A stretch of DNA of 64,000 nt from Pseudomonas nabeulensis (GTDB taxonomy: Bacteria; Pseudomonadota; Gammaproteobacteria; Pseudomonadales; Pseudomonadaceae), in contig NZ_QUZT01000001.1 in the NCBI RefSeq assembly GCF_004682045.1, positions 62,001 to 126,000 on the forward strand, read 5' to 3'. Numbering within the stretch: the first letter of the stretch is position 1; every line of letters starts with the position of its first letter. Below the pieces are notes generated by a model, which searched no databases, was not told the origin of the DNA, and was given only the letters and a program-made list of their open reading frames with translations. Made by a program: the position numbers and the translations under genes. Shown one piece after another: positions 29,871-38,614 of this stretch.

Positions 29871-30797
29871 ATGACTTCCAAGCTGGAACAACTCAAGCAA
29901 TTCACCACTGTCGTTGCCGATACCGGCGATTTCTCGGCACTGGCCAAGCTCAAGCCCCAAGACGCCACCACCAACCCTTCCCTGCTGCTCAAGGCCGCGT
30001 CGATCCCGGCCTATGCCAAGCTGCTGGTTGACGCCGTGCAGGACTGCAATGGCGATGTGGGCCTGGCCAGCGACCGTTTTGCGGTGGCAGTGGGTCAAGA
30101 GATCCTCAAAGTGGTGCCGGGCCGTATTTCCACTGAGGTGGACGCCCGCCTGTCGTTCGATGAAGCAGCCATTCTCAAGCGTGCGCATCGTCTGATCGAC
30201 CTGTACGAAAAAGCCGGTGTTGGCCGTGACCGCGTGCTGATCAAGATCGCGTCGACCTGGGAAGGCATCCGCGCCGCTGAGAAGCTGGAAAAAGAAGGCA
30301 TCCAGACCAACCTGACCCTGCTGTTCTCCTTCGCCCAGGCCGTGGCTTGCGCAGAAGCGGGCGTGTTCCTGATTTCGCCGTTCGTGGGCCGTATCTACGA
30401 TTGGTACAAGAAGGCCAACGGCAACGACTACACCGGTGCTGATGATCCGGGCGTGCAGTCGGTGACGCGCATCTACAACTACTACAAGGCCAATGGCTAC
30501 AAGACCGTGGTGATGGGTGCGAGCTTCCGCAACCTGAGCCAGATCGAAGAGTTGGCCGGTTGCGACCGCCTGACCATCAGCCCTGATCTGCTGGAGAAAC
30601 TCGCGGCGGACAACGGCAAGCTGGAGCGCAAGCTGTCACCAGGCCATGCCGGTGAAGCGCGGGTGCATTTGACCGAAGCGCAGTTCCGTTGGGAGTCCAA
30701 CGAGGATGCGATGGCGACGGAAAAGTTGGCGGAGGGGATTCGTCAGTTTGCTCGGGACCAGGAGAAGCTGGAGGCGTTGCTGACTGCCAAGCTGTAA
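29871..30797 (+). CDS. tal: Transaldolase
   Basis: A 308-residue transaldolase B-type enzyme (sedoheptulose-7-P + glyceraldehyde-3-P to erythrose-4-P + fructose-6-P). Visible motifs are [12 protein letters not shown] (about 35-46), the Schiff-base lysine in [13 protein letters not shown] (~128-140), [12 protein letters not shown] and [15 protein letters not shown] 29871 gives the usual [19 protein letters not shown] start; a frame to 29814 adds a spurious extension. It is followed by a strong terminator and then by the convergent rssC. Confidence 0.96.
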   Translation: MTSKLEQLKQFTTVVADTGDFSALAKLKPQDATTNPSLLLKAASIPAYAKLLVDAVQDCNGDVGLASDRFAVAVGQEILKVVPGRISTEVDARLSFDEAAILKRAHRLIDLYEKAGVGRDRVLIKIASTWEGIRAAEKLEKEGIQTNLTLLFSFAQAVACAEAGVFLISPFVGRIYDWYKKANGNDYTGADDPGVQSVTRIYNYYKANGYKTVVMGASFRNLSQIEELAGCDRLTISPDLLEKLAADNGKLERKLSPGHAGEARVHLTEAQFRWESNEDAMATEKLAEGIRQFARDQEKLEALLTAKL

Positions 30798-30815
30798 AAG
30801 CGGCAGCGGCAAAAA

Positions 30816-30847
30816 GGGCGGCACCTGTTGGGGTGCCGCCCTTTTTT
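30816..30847 (+). terminator. Rho-independent terminator of tal
   Basis: A 9-10-bp GC stem (GGGCGGCAC / GTGCCGCCC) with a short loop, followed by T6 at 30842. Confidence 0.9.
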
Positions 30848-30881
30848 GTGCGTCCGGGAGTGTTGCGGCGACTGATCTTCC

Positions 30882-30910
30882 GCTATCAGGGGCAAGCCCC
30901 CTCCCACATT
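30882..30910. repeat. REP element, single copy
   Basis: CTATCAGGGGCAAGCCCCCT variant followed by CCCACATT, between tal and rssC. Confidence 0.75.
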
Positions 30911-30932
30911 TTAGAGTGCTTTCGCAGGGAGA

Positions 30933-31415
30933 TCAGTGGCGTTCCAGGGCGTTGACGAGGTCGTGGAAGGCTTCGCGGTTGGATTCGTTCAAGCCCATCA
31001 GGATCTTGTGCGCTTCCAGCACCTTGACCCTCACGACTTCCTCGGACTGGTCCTGGGACGGCAGGTCGGTCAGGCACTCCGGGCACGGGATCGGGCGGTC
31101 AACGATGTTGAATACCTGATCAAAGCCCATGGACTGCAACAGACGGGTGATGTCTTCGTGGGTGGTGACGACCGTCGGCAACAGCCCGACCTTCTGCCGA
31201 GACAGAATGGACAACTTGGCCAACAGCCCAAGGGTGGTGCTATCGATGCTGCGGGTTTCGGTCAGATCGATCACGATCGCCGAGAAATTCAACGCAGTGA
31301 AAATCCGCTCAATCGTCGCATCCAGCGCCGAACACAAGGTCAGGCGCACTTCACCGACAAACTTCAGGACAAAAGTCCCGTCTTGCTCGGCGAATTGGAT
31401 TCTTCCGGTACTCAT
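30933..31415 (-). CDS. rssC: STAS-domain anti-sigma factor antagonist
   Basis: 160 residues; the first ~100 are a STAS domain (FVLKFVGEVRLTLCSALDATIERIF, then VIDLTETRSIDSTTLGLLAKL, with the phosphorylatable Ser in SIDSTTLG). The C-terminal part has a CPEC motif and a helix. With the phosphatase-output response regulator encoded next to it, this forms a partner-switch. In other Pseudomonas the same pair beside tal is called rssC/rssB and acts on RpoS level and stress or biofilm choice. The ATG shares one base with the rssB stop (TGATG). The symbol is from the locus order and is less certain than the domain call. Confidence 0.85.
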   Translation of the reverse strand: MSTGRIQFAEQDGTFVLKFVGEVRLTLCSALDATIERIFTALNFSAIVIDLTETRSIDSTTLGLLAKLSILSRQKVGLLPTVVTTHEDITRLLQSMGFDQVFNIVDRPIPCPECLTDLPSQDQSEEVVRVKVLEAHKILMGLNESNREAFHDLVNALERH

Positions 31416-32596
31416 CAAAGATTCCTGCTCAACACCAATAGGGCGATATCATCCGGCATCTCCCCCAGCGTGGCCAATCCAAACACTTGCCGCAGGCCAT
31501 CCAGGCTGCCGCCCGCTGCCTTGACCTTTTGGGGCAAGGCAGCTTCTTTCTCCTTGAGTGTAGGCTCTGGAAGCAGGTCCAGGATACCGTCGGACATCAG
31601 CGTCAGGCTGAATGTCGGCGGCAGCTCCAGGATATGGTCTTCGTAGGTGGCTTCATTGAACAAGCCTACGGGAAGACCACGACCTTCCAGGTAACGCACA
31701 CTGTCAGGGGTGTACAACACAGGCATCGGCAGGTGACCGCCAATGCTGTAGGTCAAAAGACCGGTTTCTTCATCAATCACGCCGCCAACCATCGTCACGT
31801 GCTTGCCCAGCTTGCAGCTGATCAGGCCTCGGTTGATGTGGCCCAGCACCTCGGAGGGGGTGAACTCCGGCAAGGTGCCATTGCGTTTTGACTCGAACAA
31901 CAGCCGTGTGGTCATGAACTTCAACAACACGGTGACAAAAGCCGAGGAGGCGCCATGGCCGGAGACATCGGCCAGGTAAAACGCCACACGTCGCTCATCC
32001 ACGCGGAAATAGTCGACAAAGTCACCCGACAGGTACAACGACGGGATGATCTGGTGGGCAAACTGGAATTCGTCGATGGTCCATGGGCTGACCGGCAACA
32101 TGTTCATCTGCACCTGGCGACCGGCATTCTGGTCTTCCTGGAGCAGGTTCAGGCTGGCTTCGAGTTCACGGTTGGCGGTTTCGAGCTTTTCGCGGTAGCG
32201 CTGGTTTTCCAGTAGCAGCCGTGCACGATCCAGGGCGCGCCGTACCGAATGCTCCAGCACCGCCAGATCTTCCAACGGCTTGATCAGGTAGTCGGCAGCC
32301 CCCAGGCGCAGGGCCTCGACGGCATCGTTCATCACGCCGGCGCCGGACACGACAATCACTGGCGTCTGCGGGGCACGCTCGGTCACCTGGCGAATCAGCT
32401 CAAGGCCGCCCATCTGGGGCATGCGCAGATCGCAGATCACGAGGTCGGGCTTGTCGCGCTCGAATACCTGGAGACCCTGTTGGCCATTGCTGGCCTGCAG
32501 GACGCTGAAGCCACTGTCTTCCAAATAGGCCGCGAGGCTCGCGCGCACTACTTCGTCGTCATCGATTATCAGCAGCGTGGCACTGGTTTTTTGCAT
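31415..32596 (-). CDS. rssB: Response regulator with PP2C-type phosphatase output (RssB-like)
   Basis: The 393-residue protein has an N-terminal receiver domain (acidic IDDDE at 11-15, phospho-acceptor Asp56 in VICDLRMP, Lys in YLIKPLED), a coiled-coil linker (~135-165) and a SpoIIE/PP2C phosphatase (YLSGDFVDYFRV, FYLADVSGHGASSAF, SDGILD, MPDDIALLV). When phosphorylated it should alter the phosphorylation of the STAS partner RssC. E. coli RssB has a degenerate phosphatase; here the metal-binding Asp residues look intact. It is the first gene of the rssB-rssC unit. Confidence 0.9.
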   Translation of the reverse strand: MQKTSATLLIIDDDEVVRASLAAYLEDSGFSVLQASNGQQGLQVFERDKPDLVICDLRMPQMGGLELIRQVTERAPQTPVIVVSGAGVMNDAVEALRLGAADYLIKPLEDLAVLEHSVRRALDRARLLLENQRYREKLETANRELEASLNLLQEDQNAGRQVQMNMLPVSPWTIDEFQFAHQIIPSLYLSGDFVDYFRVDERRVAFYLADVSGHGASSAFVTVLLKFMTTRLLFESKRNGTLPEFTPSEVLGHINRGLISCKLGKHVTMVGGVIDEETGLLTYSIGGHLPMPVLYTPDSVRYLEGRGLPVGLFNEATYEDHILELPPTFSLTLMSDGILDLLPEPTLKEKEAALPQKVKAAGGSLDGLRQVFGLATLGEMPDDIALLVLSRNL

Positions 32597-32884
32597 GTGG
32601 GCAAACGGCGCCAGAATTAGGTTGGCGTAGGTGGCTCGGCAATGGCCGGGCTCACATACTGGATTCGCTTTCTAGCCTCTCTGTCCTACAAAACGCAGGC
32701 TTTTGGCCCACGCACAACGGTAAAGCAGAGGTGCCCTTCTAAGGCGCAGACGGTACTCCCATCCGTCAGGGGTTTCAAGCTCATGCCGATGGTCACCGGG
32801 CGTCTTTACATCGCAAATCACCGGGAGTTATAAGAACCCGCATGGCCACAACTTAATGTGAGGTTGAAGCCGCACAATTGCGCA
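32597..32884. other. Intergenic region upstream of rssB
   Basis: A stretch of ~290 bases with no gene supported on either strand. It should hold the rssB promoter (minus strand), but no clear -35/-10 pair stands out. Confidence 0.5.
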
Positions 32885-32885
32885 C

Positions 32886-32915
32886 AAAAAAGGCGACCCA
32901 CCGGGGTCGCCTTTT
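32886..32915. terminator. Bidirectional terminator downstream of mlaA
   Basis: AAAAAGGCGACC / GGTCGCCTTTTT arms around a 5-6-nt loop, with T-runs on both strands. It ends mlaA transcription on the minus strand. Confidence 0.88.
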
Positions 32916-32935
32916 TCGTTTCAAGACGTCACGAC

Positions 32936-33625
32936 TTAAAAATCGTCGACAACCTTGCCGTCCTTGACCTTGAACTCGCGGTTCTGCAGGTAAGCGTTAC
33001 GAATGAAGGTGTACTTGTCGCCGGTAATCAGCTTCTCGCTGTCGAGCAGGCTGGCACGGGTATCGACAATGTTCAGGCCGAACGTGCTGTTGCGCCAGCC
33101 GATATCGTTCATATAACGGTATGGCTGGGTGTAGCTGTCGACGTATTTGGAAGGCGCATCACGCAAAGTGCTTGGGCCAAGCAACGGCAGCATTACGTAA
33201 GGGCCGCTGCCCACGCCCCAATAACCGAGGGTCTGGCCGAAGTCTTCATCGCTACGCTGCAGCCCCATTTTGGTGCCGACGTCGATAAAGCCCAACACAC
33301 CAAAGGTCGTGTTCATCAGCAAACGAGCGGTATCCACACCCGCTGCGTGCGGCTTGAGTTGCAGCACGTTGTTGGCCAGGTTGCCAACATCGCCGATATT
33401 GCGGAAGAAGTTGTGAACGCCATCCTGCACGAATTGCGGCGTCACGAATTGATAGCCTTGGGCCAACGGCTTGAGGGCGTAGGTGTCAACGGTGTCGTTG
33501 AACGTGAAGATCGGACGGTTCACGCTTTCCCATGGGTCATCTTCCGACGCTGCCTGGGCGACGAACGGGGCCATTAGGATAGTGGCACACACTGATAGCT
33601 GAGCGAGGTAGTGGCTCCAGCGCAT
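32936..33625 (-). CDS. mlaA: Outer-membrane lipid asymmetry protein MlaA (VacJ)
   Basis: 229 residues with a signal peptide (MRWSHYLAQLSVCATILMAPFVAQA) and the MlaA family core: DPWESVNRPIFTFNDTVD (~30-47), VQDGVHNFFRNIGDVGNLANNVLQLK, FGQTLGYWGVGSGPYVMLPLLGPSTLRDAP. It removes misplaced phospholipids from the outer leaflet together with the MlaFEDB system. No lipobox Cys is evident right after the signal, so it may be anchored by the ring itself rather than by lipid. It is alone, with its own terminator. Confidence 0.95.
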   Translation of the reverse strand: MRWSHYLAQLSVCATILMAPFVAQAASEDDPWESVNRPIFTFNDTVDTYALKPLAQGYQFVTPQFVQDGVHNFFRNIGDVGNLANNVLQLKPHAAGVDTARLLMNTTFGVLGFIDVGTKMGLQRSDEDFGQTLGYWGVGSGPYVMLPLLGPSTLRDAPSKYVDSYTQPYRYMNDIGWRNSTFGLNIVDTRASLLDSEKLITGDKYTFIRNAYLQNREFKVKDGKVVDDF

Positions 33626-33798
33626 AGCTTTTGCTCCTTGAATAGACTGACATGGGCGCTATGCCCTGAATAAGGCGGTGAGTATATGACGGAAGTCTGC
33701 ATTTAGGCAGTAACCGGGAAAATTCCTACAATTAAAGCGTATGTCATCGGGTTGTCATCCTCTCTCGATAGTGTCTCTGCTATTTCAGGGACGTCGAT

Positions 33799-34407
33799 AT
33801 GCCCCACGCCGAGATTGCCATCGCCAACACGCCCGCCTTGACTGCCGTTCTGTTTGGCCTGAGTGGCTGCCTGGTGGATTTTGGTTCCCAGGCGCGCACC
33901 GACTCACCCAGCCCCGACTCCCAGGCGACACCGGGCGCACTGAAAATCCTGCGCAGCTTGAAAGAACAAGGCGTGCCCTGCGCCTGGCTGGATGAGCTTC
34001 CAGGTACTGTCACAACACCGCTGACTGCCGTATTGCCCGCCTGGCTCAAGGCATCATCGCCCTCCTCCATTCGCTGGCCCGCCCCCCATGCCTGCTGGCA
34101 AGCCTTGATGGAATTGAACATCGAACGCTTGGAAGGCTGCGTATTGGTCAGCGGTGAGCCGCGCTTGCTGCAATCCGGGCTCAATGCCGGGTTATGGACC
34201 ATCGGGCTGGCCTCCTGCGGTTCACTGTGCGGCACCGCGCCCGATCAATGGCAAGCGCTGAGCGAGCAGGAACGCGAACACAAGCGCGGCAAGGCCACCG
34301 TGGCGCTGTACGGGTTGGGGGTGCATTCGGTGATCGACCACCTCGGCGAGCTTGGCACCTGCCTGGCAGACATCAGCCTGCGCCAGCTCAAAGGCGAGAA
34401 GCCCTGA
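33799..34407 (+). CDS. HAD-like phosphonatase-related protein lacking the catalytic aspartate
   Basis: 202 residues related to the phosphonoacetaldehyde hydrolase-like proteins found at this locus in Pseudomonas. HAD motif I should read DxxGTxxD, but here it is LFGLSGCLVDFG, with Gly in place of the nucleophile Asp and Cys for Thr. Later parts (CWQALMELNIERLEGCVLVSGEPRLLQSGLNAGLWTIGLASCGSL) keep the PhnX-like layout including a GLWTIGL strand. It is thus likely to be a binding or regulatory relative, not a phosphatase. Confidence 0.75.
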   Translation: MPHAEIAIANTPALTAVLFGLSGCLVDFGSQARTDSPSPDSQATPGALKILRSLKEQGVPCAWLDELPGTVTTPLTAVLPAWLKASSPSSIRWPAPHACWQALMELNIERLEGCVLVSGEPRLLQSGLNAGLWTIGLASCGSLCGTAPDQWQALSEQEREHKRGKATVALYGLGVHSVIDHLGELGTCLADISLRQLKGEKP

Positions 34408-34517
34408 TCGAGATCATGCACAGTCGGCGCAGGTGGATTAGTCTACAGCTCAGCCCGTAGACCTTTCTCTGCATGCCGTGGTCTATGCCAGTGCCTATCG
34501 ATAAAAGGAAGAACGTC

Positions 34518-34784
34518 ATGCCTGACCGCAAAAAGCTGGAAGAACAGATCGAGATCCTGCGCGGGCAGTTGGTACAGGAACCGCCGCTGTCGGAAGAAAA
34601 ACGTGAGGCGCTGGAAGCCTTGATTGCCAAGTTCGAATTACAGCTCGAACTGGAGCCCGCCACTCAAACACCCAGTATTTCCGACGATGTGAATCAAGCG
34701 GCCATCGAGTTCGACGCGGAACACCCGGTGATTTCCGGGACATTGCGCAACATCATGATTACGTTGGGCAATATCGGGATCTGA
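34518..34784 (+). CDS. DUF4404 family small protein
   Basis: 88 residues from ATG 34518 (MPDRKKLEEQIEILRGQL), with AGGAAG upstream. It is a helical hairpin (residues 1-40) followed by NQAAIEFDAEHPVISGTLRNIMITLGNIGI, the conserved end of DUF4404. Role unknown; length is normal for the family. It lies beside queF in other Pseudomonas as well. Confidence 0.8.
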   Translation: MPDRKKLEEQIEILRGQLVQEPPLSEEKREALEALIAKFELQLELEPATQTPSISDDVNQAAIEFDAEHPVISGTLRNIMITLGNIGI

Positions 34785-34814
34785 TTTCACTCTCCCAGCC
34801 AAGCGCAGATCGAA

Positions 34815-34908
34815 AATGTGGGAGCGGGCTTGCTCGCGAATGCAGGGTGTCAGTCAGAAGTCTCTCAACTGATGCACCGCATTCGCGAGCAAGCCCGCTC
34901 CCACAATT
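34815..34908. repeat. Inverted REP pair (GCGGGC class)
   Basis: AATGTGGGAGCGGGCTTGCT (from 34815) and its reverse complement ending at 34908 flank a ~35-bp spacer. This is a different REP subfamily from those at dusA and tal. It lies between convergent DUF4404 and queF. Confidence 0.85.
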
Positions 34909-34923
34909 GTTTTTGCGTGAAGT

Positions 34924-35754
34924 CTACTGACGCGCCAGACGCACGTTCTGGAATGCCACATCCTCAGTGCTGCGATACGGGTTGATATCCAACCCACCGC
35001 GCCGCACATACCGCGCATACACCGTCAATTTCTCCGGTTTAAGCAAACGCTGCAGGTCAAGGAAGATCCGCTCCACACACTGTTCATGGAAGTCCGAGTG
35101 CTGGCGGAAGCTCACGATGTATTCCAGCAGGCTCGCGTGATCCAGCGCCGAACCCCGGTACTCGACCACCACACTGCCCCAATCCGGCTGGCTGGTGACC
35201 GGGCAGTTGGACTTGAGCAGATGGCTGTGCACGCTCTCCTCGACAATGCGCGAATCATCGCAACGCAACAGCTCCGGGCGCGGATGCTCATAGCTGCTCA
35301 CGTTGATATCCAATTCATCAATGCATACGCCCGGCAACGCCATCACGCCTTCGGCCTCGATTTCGGCCAAGCGGCGAATGCGCACGTCGACCGGCTTGCC
35401 GGCAGCGGCACTGAGGTCGGTGCGCAACACCGCCTCCAGGCTCGCGGTATCGGCAAACGCGGTCTGGTTCAGCGAGTTGAGGTACAGCTTGAAGGACTTG
35501 GACTCGATGATATTCGGTGAGTCGGCCGGAATGCTGAACTCACCGATGGCCACCACCGGCTTGCCCGATGGCAGCAGCCAGGACAGTTCAAAGCAGTTCC
35601 AGAAATCCACTCCCTTGTAAGGCAGGGTCTCGGCGCTCAGGCCCAGCTCGGCCCATTTGGCGGCGCGTGGAATCGGGAACAGCAACGAAGGCGTGTAGGT
35701 GGAGATGTATTCACTGGACTTGCCCAGCGGCGAATGTTCGGCTGCGGGATGCAT
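34924..35754 (-). CDS. queF: NADPH-dependent 7-cyano-7-deazaguanine reductase
   Basis: The 276-residue, two-domain (YqcD-type) QueF reduces preQ0 to preQ1 in queuosine synthesis. The QueF motif [12 protein letters not shown]...[27 protein letters not shown] is at ~55-97. The nucleophile Cys184 is in [13 protein letters not shown], and [17 protein letters not shown] follows, then [16 protein letters not shown]. It is complete. Placed near dusA, it is a second tRNA-modification gene of the window but is transcribed separately. Confidence 0.96.
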   Translation of the reverse strand: MHPAAEHSPLGKSSEYISTYTPSLLFPIPRAAKWAELGLSAETLPYKGVDFWNCFELSWLLPSGKPVVAIGEFSIPADSPNIIESKSFKLYLNSLNQTAFADTASLEAVLRTDLSAAAGKPVDVRIRRLAEIEAEGVMALPGVCIDELDINVSSYEHPRPELLRCDDSRIVEESVHSHLLKSNCPVTSQPDWGSVVVEYRGSALDHASLLEYIVSFRQHSDFHEQCVERIFLDLQRLLKPEKLTVYARYVRRGGLDINPYRSTEDVAFQNVRLARQ

Positions 35755-35815
35755 GGCGGAAACCTGGCTAAATAAACCGCGCCAGTCTACCAGCCTTTGC
35801 CCCCGCCTTTGCTGC

Positions 35816-36328
35816 CTACTCGACGTTCAGCTTGCCGACCATGCCCGCCTGATAATGCCCGGGAAGGTTACAGGCGAACTCCAGCCCGGTTGTCCGGGTG
35901 AAGGTCCAGGTCAATTCAGCGGTCTTGCCGGGCTCGACCAACACACTGTTGGGATCATCATGTTTCATCGCACCATGCCCCATGGCGCTGTGATCCATCT
36001 TGCCCATGCCGGTGGCGGTGAGCATGCCGCTGGCCTGCATCTGCAACATTTCCTTCTGGTGTTCGGCATGCATCGCCGCATCACCCAGGTTGAATTCGTG
36101 GAGCAACTGGCCTTTATTGACGAGTACAAAGCGCACCGTCTCACCGGCTTTTACGTCCAAAGACTTGGGTGAAAAGGAAATGTCCTGCAATGTCACTTCC
36201 ACCGTCCGCGTTGCCTCGGCCGCAGGCGCAGCATGACCGAATGCATAGGTATGGGCCGCATCCGCCACCGCATCGAAACTCAATGCCAACAAGCAACCCG
36301 CCAACAACAGGGGTGTACGCAAGGCCAT
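35816..36328 (-). CDS. Periplasmic plastocyanin/azurin-like copper protein
   Basis: 170 residues with a signal peptide (residues 1-22) and a cupredoxin domain. Probable type 1 copper ligands are His77 (LLHEFN), Cys153 (FACNLPGH), His158 and Met163. A His/Met-rich insertion (86-123, with [25 protein letters not shown]) could load extra Cu(I)/Cu(II). It is divergent from copRS with a CopR-type box between them, so copper-induced expression is likely. ATG 36328 has GGAGAAGAG directly upstream; the longer frame to 36367 would break the signal peptide. Confidence 0.88.
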   Translation of the reverse strand: MALRTPLLLAGCLLALSFDAVADAAHTYAFGHAAPAAEATRTVEVTLQDISFSPKSLDVKAGETVRFVLVNKGQLLHEFNLGDAAMHAEHQKEMLQMQASGMLTATGMGKMDHSAMGHGAMKHDDPNSVLVEPGKTAELTWTFTRTTGLEFACNLPGHYQAGMVGKLNVE

Positions 36329-36404
36329 CTCTCTTCTCCAAAAATGTGGGATCAGCATGAAGGGCACTCTAAGATGACGCCGCTGCCAGCCAGCTGACTG
36401 CTAG

Positions 36405-36419
36405 ATTACAACTTTGTCA
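36405..36419. promoter_or_regulatory. CopR-type binding site between the cupredoxin gene and copRS
   Basis: ATTACAACTTTGTCA; its complement reads TGACA-N5-GTAAT, the copper-regulator motif I recall for P. aeruginosa CopR. It can serve both divergent transcripts. Confidence 0.65.
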
Positions 36420-36484
36420 GGTTGCGCCCTCGCCCCGGAACCCACGGTATAAAGCCCATCGCGCAAGATTACCAAGAGCTGCCC

Positions 36485-37165
36485 ATGAAATTGCTGATCG
36501 TCGAAGACCAACCGAAAACCGGCCACTACCTGCGCCAAGGCCTGGCCGAGGCTGGTTTTACCACCGAGTTGGTGGCCGATGGCACCACCGGCCAGCACCT
36601 GGCACTGACCGGCGACTATGACCTGCTGATCCTCGACGTGATGCTGCCGGGCCGTGATGGTTGGCAGATCCTGCAAGCCATACGCAATGCCGGCCTGGAA
36701 ACGCCAGTACTGTTTCTGACCGCCCGCGATGCGGTGGAAGACCGTGTGCATGGCCTGGAACTGGGTGCCGACGACTACCTGGTCAAGCCCTTCGCCTTCT
36801 CCGAACTGCTGGCCCGGGTGCGCAGCCTGTTGCGTCGTGGCAGCAGCACGCCCCAGGAGACGGCCTTGCAATTGGCCGACCTGCGCCTGGACCTGATCCG
36901 ACGCCGTGTTGAGCGGGATGGCCAACGCATCGACCTGACCGCCAAGGAGTTCTCCCTGTTGGAACTGCTGCTGCGCCGCCAGGGCGAAGTGCTGCCCAAA
37001 TCCCTGATTGCCTCCCAGGTCTGGGACATGAATTTCGACAGCGACACCAACATCATCGAAGTGGCGATCCGCCGACTGCGGCTGAAAGTCGACGATAACT
37101 ACGCCAACAAACTGATCCACACCGTACGCGGCATGGGCTACGTGCTGGAGGAACGCTTCAATTGA
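36485..37165 (+). CDS. copR: Heavy-metal response regulator CopR
   Basis: 226 residues from ATG 36485. The receiver domain has acidic residues in LLIVEDQ (4-10), phospho-acceptor Asp51 ([10 protein letters not shown]) and Lys in DDYLVKPF; an OmpR-type winged helix follows (from ~125: [35 protein letters not shown]). It belongs to the CopR/CusR/IrlR group. A frame running to 36422 is longer at the N-terminus but lacks an SD and would include the receiver's linker only. It overlaps copS by four bases. Confidence 0.92.
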   Translation: MKLLIVEDQPKTGHYLRQGLAEAGFTTELVADGTTGQHLALTGDYDLLILDVMLPGRDGWQILQAIRNAGLETPVLFLTARDAVEDRVHGLELGADDYLVKPFAFSELLARVRSLLRRGSSTPQETALQLADLRLDLIRRRVERDGQRIDLTAKEFSLLELLLRRQGEVLPKSLIASQVWDMNFDSDTNIIEVAIRRLRLKVDDNYANKLIHTVRGMGYVLEERFN

Positions 37166-38508
37166 TCAAGCGCCTTTCCCTGGCCAGCCGTTTGGCGCTG
37201 CTGTTTGCCGCCTGCACGGCCGTGGTGTCGTTGCTGGCCGGCGTGTTGTTCAACCGGGCCAGCGAGGCGCACTTTATCGAGCTGGACCAGCAATTGCTCG
37301 ACAGCAAACTGATAGCCCTGCGCAGCACATTGCAGGGTGTCGACACGCCGCAGTTGTTCACTCAGCGCGAAGCGCAATTGCGCGCCGAACTCAATCGCCA
37401 ACCTGATCTTGCCCTGCGCATCAGCGCTGCCGGCCAGCGTTGGTTTGACGGCGCGCCGGGCGTCACGCTGCCGGAACACCCCGGCCTGCATCGCCTGCAA
37501 AGCGCCGGCACGGATTACCGCGTCTACAACGCGCCGCTGATACCAGGCCAACCGAACTCACCGCAACTGAGCCTGATGCTCGACATCACCCACCACCAGC
37601 ACTTCCTGCAACGCATGCAGCATCTGATCTGGCTCACCGTCGGCCTCTCGGCCCTGGCCACCGCATTGCTCGGCGCATGGGCCGCACGCAGTGGGTTGCG
37701 ACCCTTGCGCCGCATGGGCGAAGTGGCCGCCGGCGTGTCGGCCCACTCCCTGACCCAGCGCCTGCCCCAGCAGCAAATGCCCGCAGAACTGGCAGAACTG
37801 GCCGAGGCGTTCAACGCCATGCTCGGTCGCCTGGACGACGCGTTCCAGCGCCTCTCGGCCTTCTCGGCCGATATCGCCCATGAACTGCGCACACCGCTGT
37901 CGAACCTGCTGACCCACACCCAGGTCATCCTCACCCAGCCACGCCCGCTGGAGGATTACCGCGAGGCGCTGCACAGCAACCTGGAAGAGTTGCAATGGAT
38001 GGCGCAGTTGGTGAACGACATGTTGTATTTGGCCAAGGCCGACCATGGTTTGCTGGTGCCCACGCGTGAGCCGCTTGTGTTGGCGGATGAAGTGGATGCC
38101 TTACTGGAGTTTTTTGCGTTGCTGGCTGACGACGCCCAGGTCGGTCTAGTGCGCAAAGGCACGGCCAGCATCACCGGGGATCGCGGGATGTTGCGCCGGG
38201 CTTTGTCGAACTTGTTGGATAACGCGCTGCGCTTTACGCCGCCTGGCGGCGAAGTACGGGTGAGTATTGAGGACGGGGTGAGACTGTCGGTAGAGAACAC
38301 CGGGGAAGGCATCCCGGCGGCGTTGCTACCGAAGCTGTTTGACCGTTTCTACCGGGCTGATCCGGCGCGGCATGAGGGCAGCAGCGAGCATGCCGGGCTG
38401 GGGTTGGCGATTACCCAATCGATTGTGCGGGCGCATGGGGGGAGGATTTATTGTGAGTCTGGGGTGGAGTGGACTCGGTTTGTGATTGAGTTACCCAAGG
38501 GACATTGA
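37162..38508 (+). CDS. copS: Heavy-metal sensor histidine kinase CopS
   Basis: 448 residues: TM helix 12-30, periplasmic sensor loop ~31-152, TM helix 153-175, HAMP linker (~176-228), phospho-acceptor His240 in [17 protein letters not shown], then N box ([16 protein letters not shown]), G1 (VENTGEGIP) and G2 ([16 protein letters not shown]). It senses periplasmic copper and phosphorylates CopR. The heavy-metal sensor kinase (cztS/copS) subfamily pattern is clear. The 3' end is followed by a REP pair. Confidence 0.92.
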   Translation: MIKRLSLASRLALLFAACTAVVSLLAGVLFNRASEAHFIELDQQLLDSKLIALRSTLQGVDTPQLFTQREAQLRAELNRQPDLALRISAAGQRWFDGAPGVTLPEHPGLHRLQSAGTDYRVYNAPLIPGQPNSPQLSLMLDITHHQHFLQRMQHLIWLTVGLSALATALLGAWAARSGLRPLRRMGEVAAGVSAHSLTQRLPQQQMPAELAELAEAFNAMLGRLDDAFQRLSAFSADIAHELRTPLSNLLTHTQVILTQPRPLEDYREALHSNLEELQWMAQLVNDMLYLAKADHGLLVPTREPLVLADEVDALLEFFALLADDAQVGLVRKGTASITGDRGMLRRALSNLLDNALRFTPPGGEVRVSIEDGVRLSVENTGEGIPAALLPKLFDRFYRADPARHEGSSEHAGLGLAITQSIVRAHGGRIYCESGVEWTRFVIELPKGH

Positions 38509-38525
38509 TGCAAGCTGTACCGGCC

Positions 38526-38603
38526 CTATCGGGGGCAAGCCCCCTCCCACATTTTTGATTTGTGAACACATTCAAGTGTGGGAGGGGGCTTGCCCCCGAT
38601 AGC
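38526..38603. repeat. Inverted REP pair (GGGGGC class)
   Basis: CTATCGGGGGCAAGCCCCCT (38526) and its reverse complement (to 38603) with a ~17-bp spacer, between convergent copS and lolE. Confidence 0.9.
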
Positions 38604-38614
38604 GGTCTGAAGCC

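Noticed and set aside
33799..34407. Annotation as an active phosphonoacetaldehyde hydrolase
   Set aside because: The nucleophile Asp is replaced by Gly in motif I.
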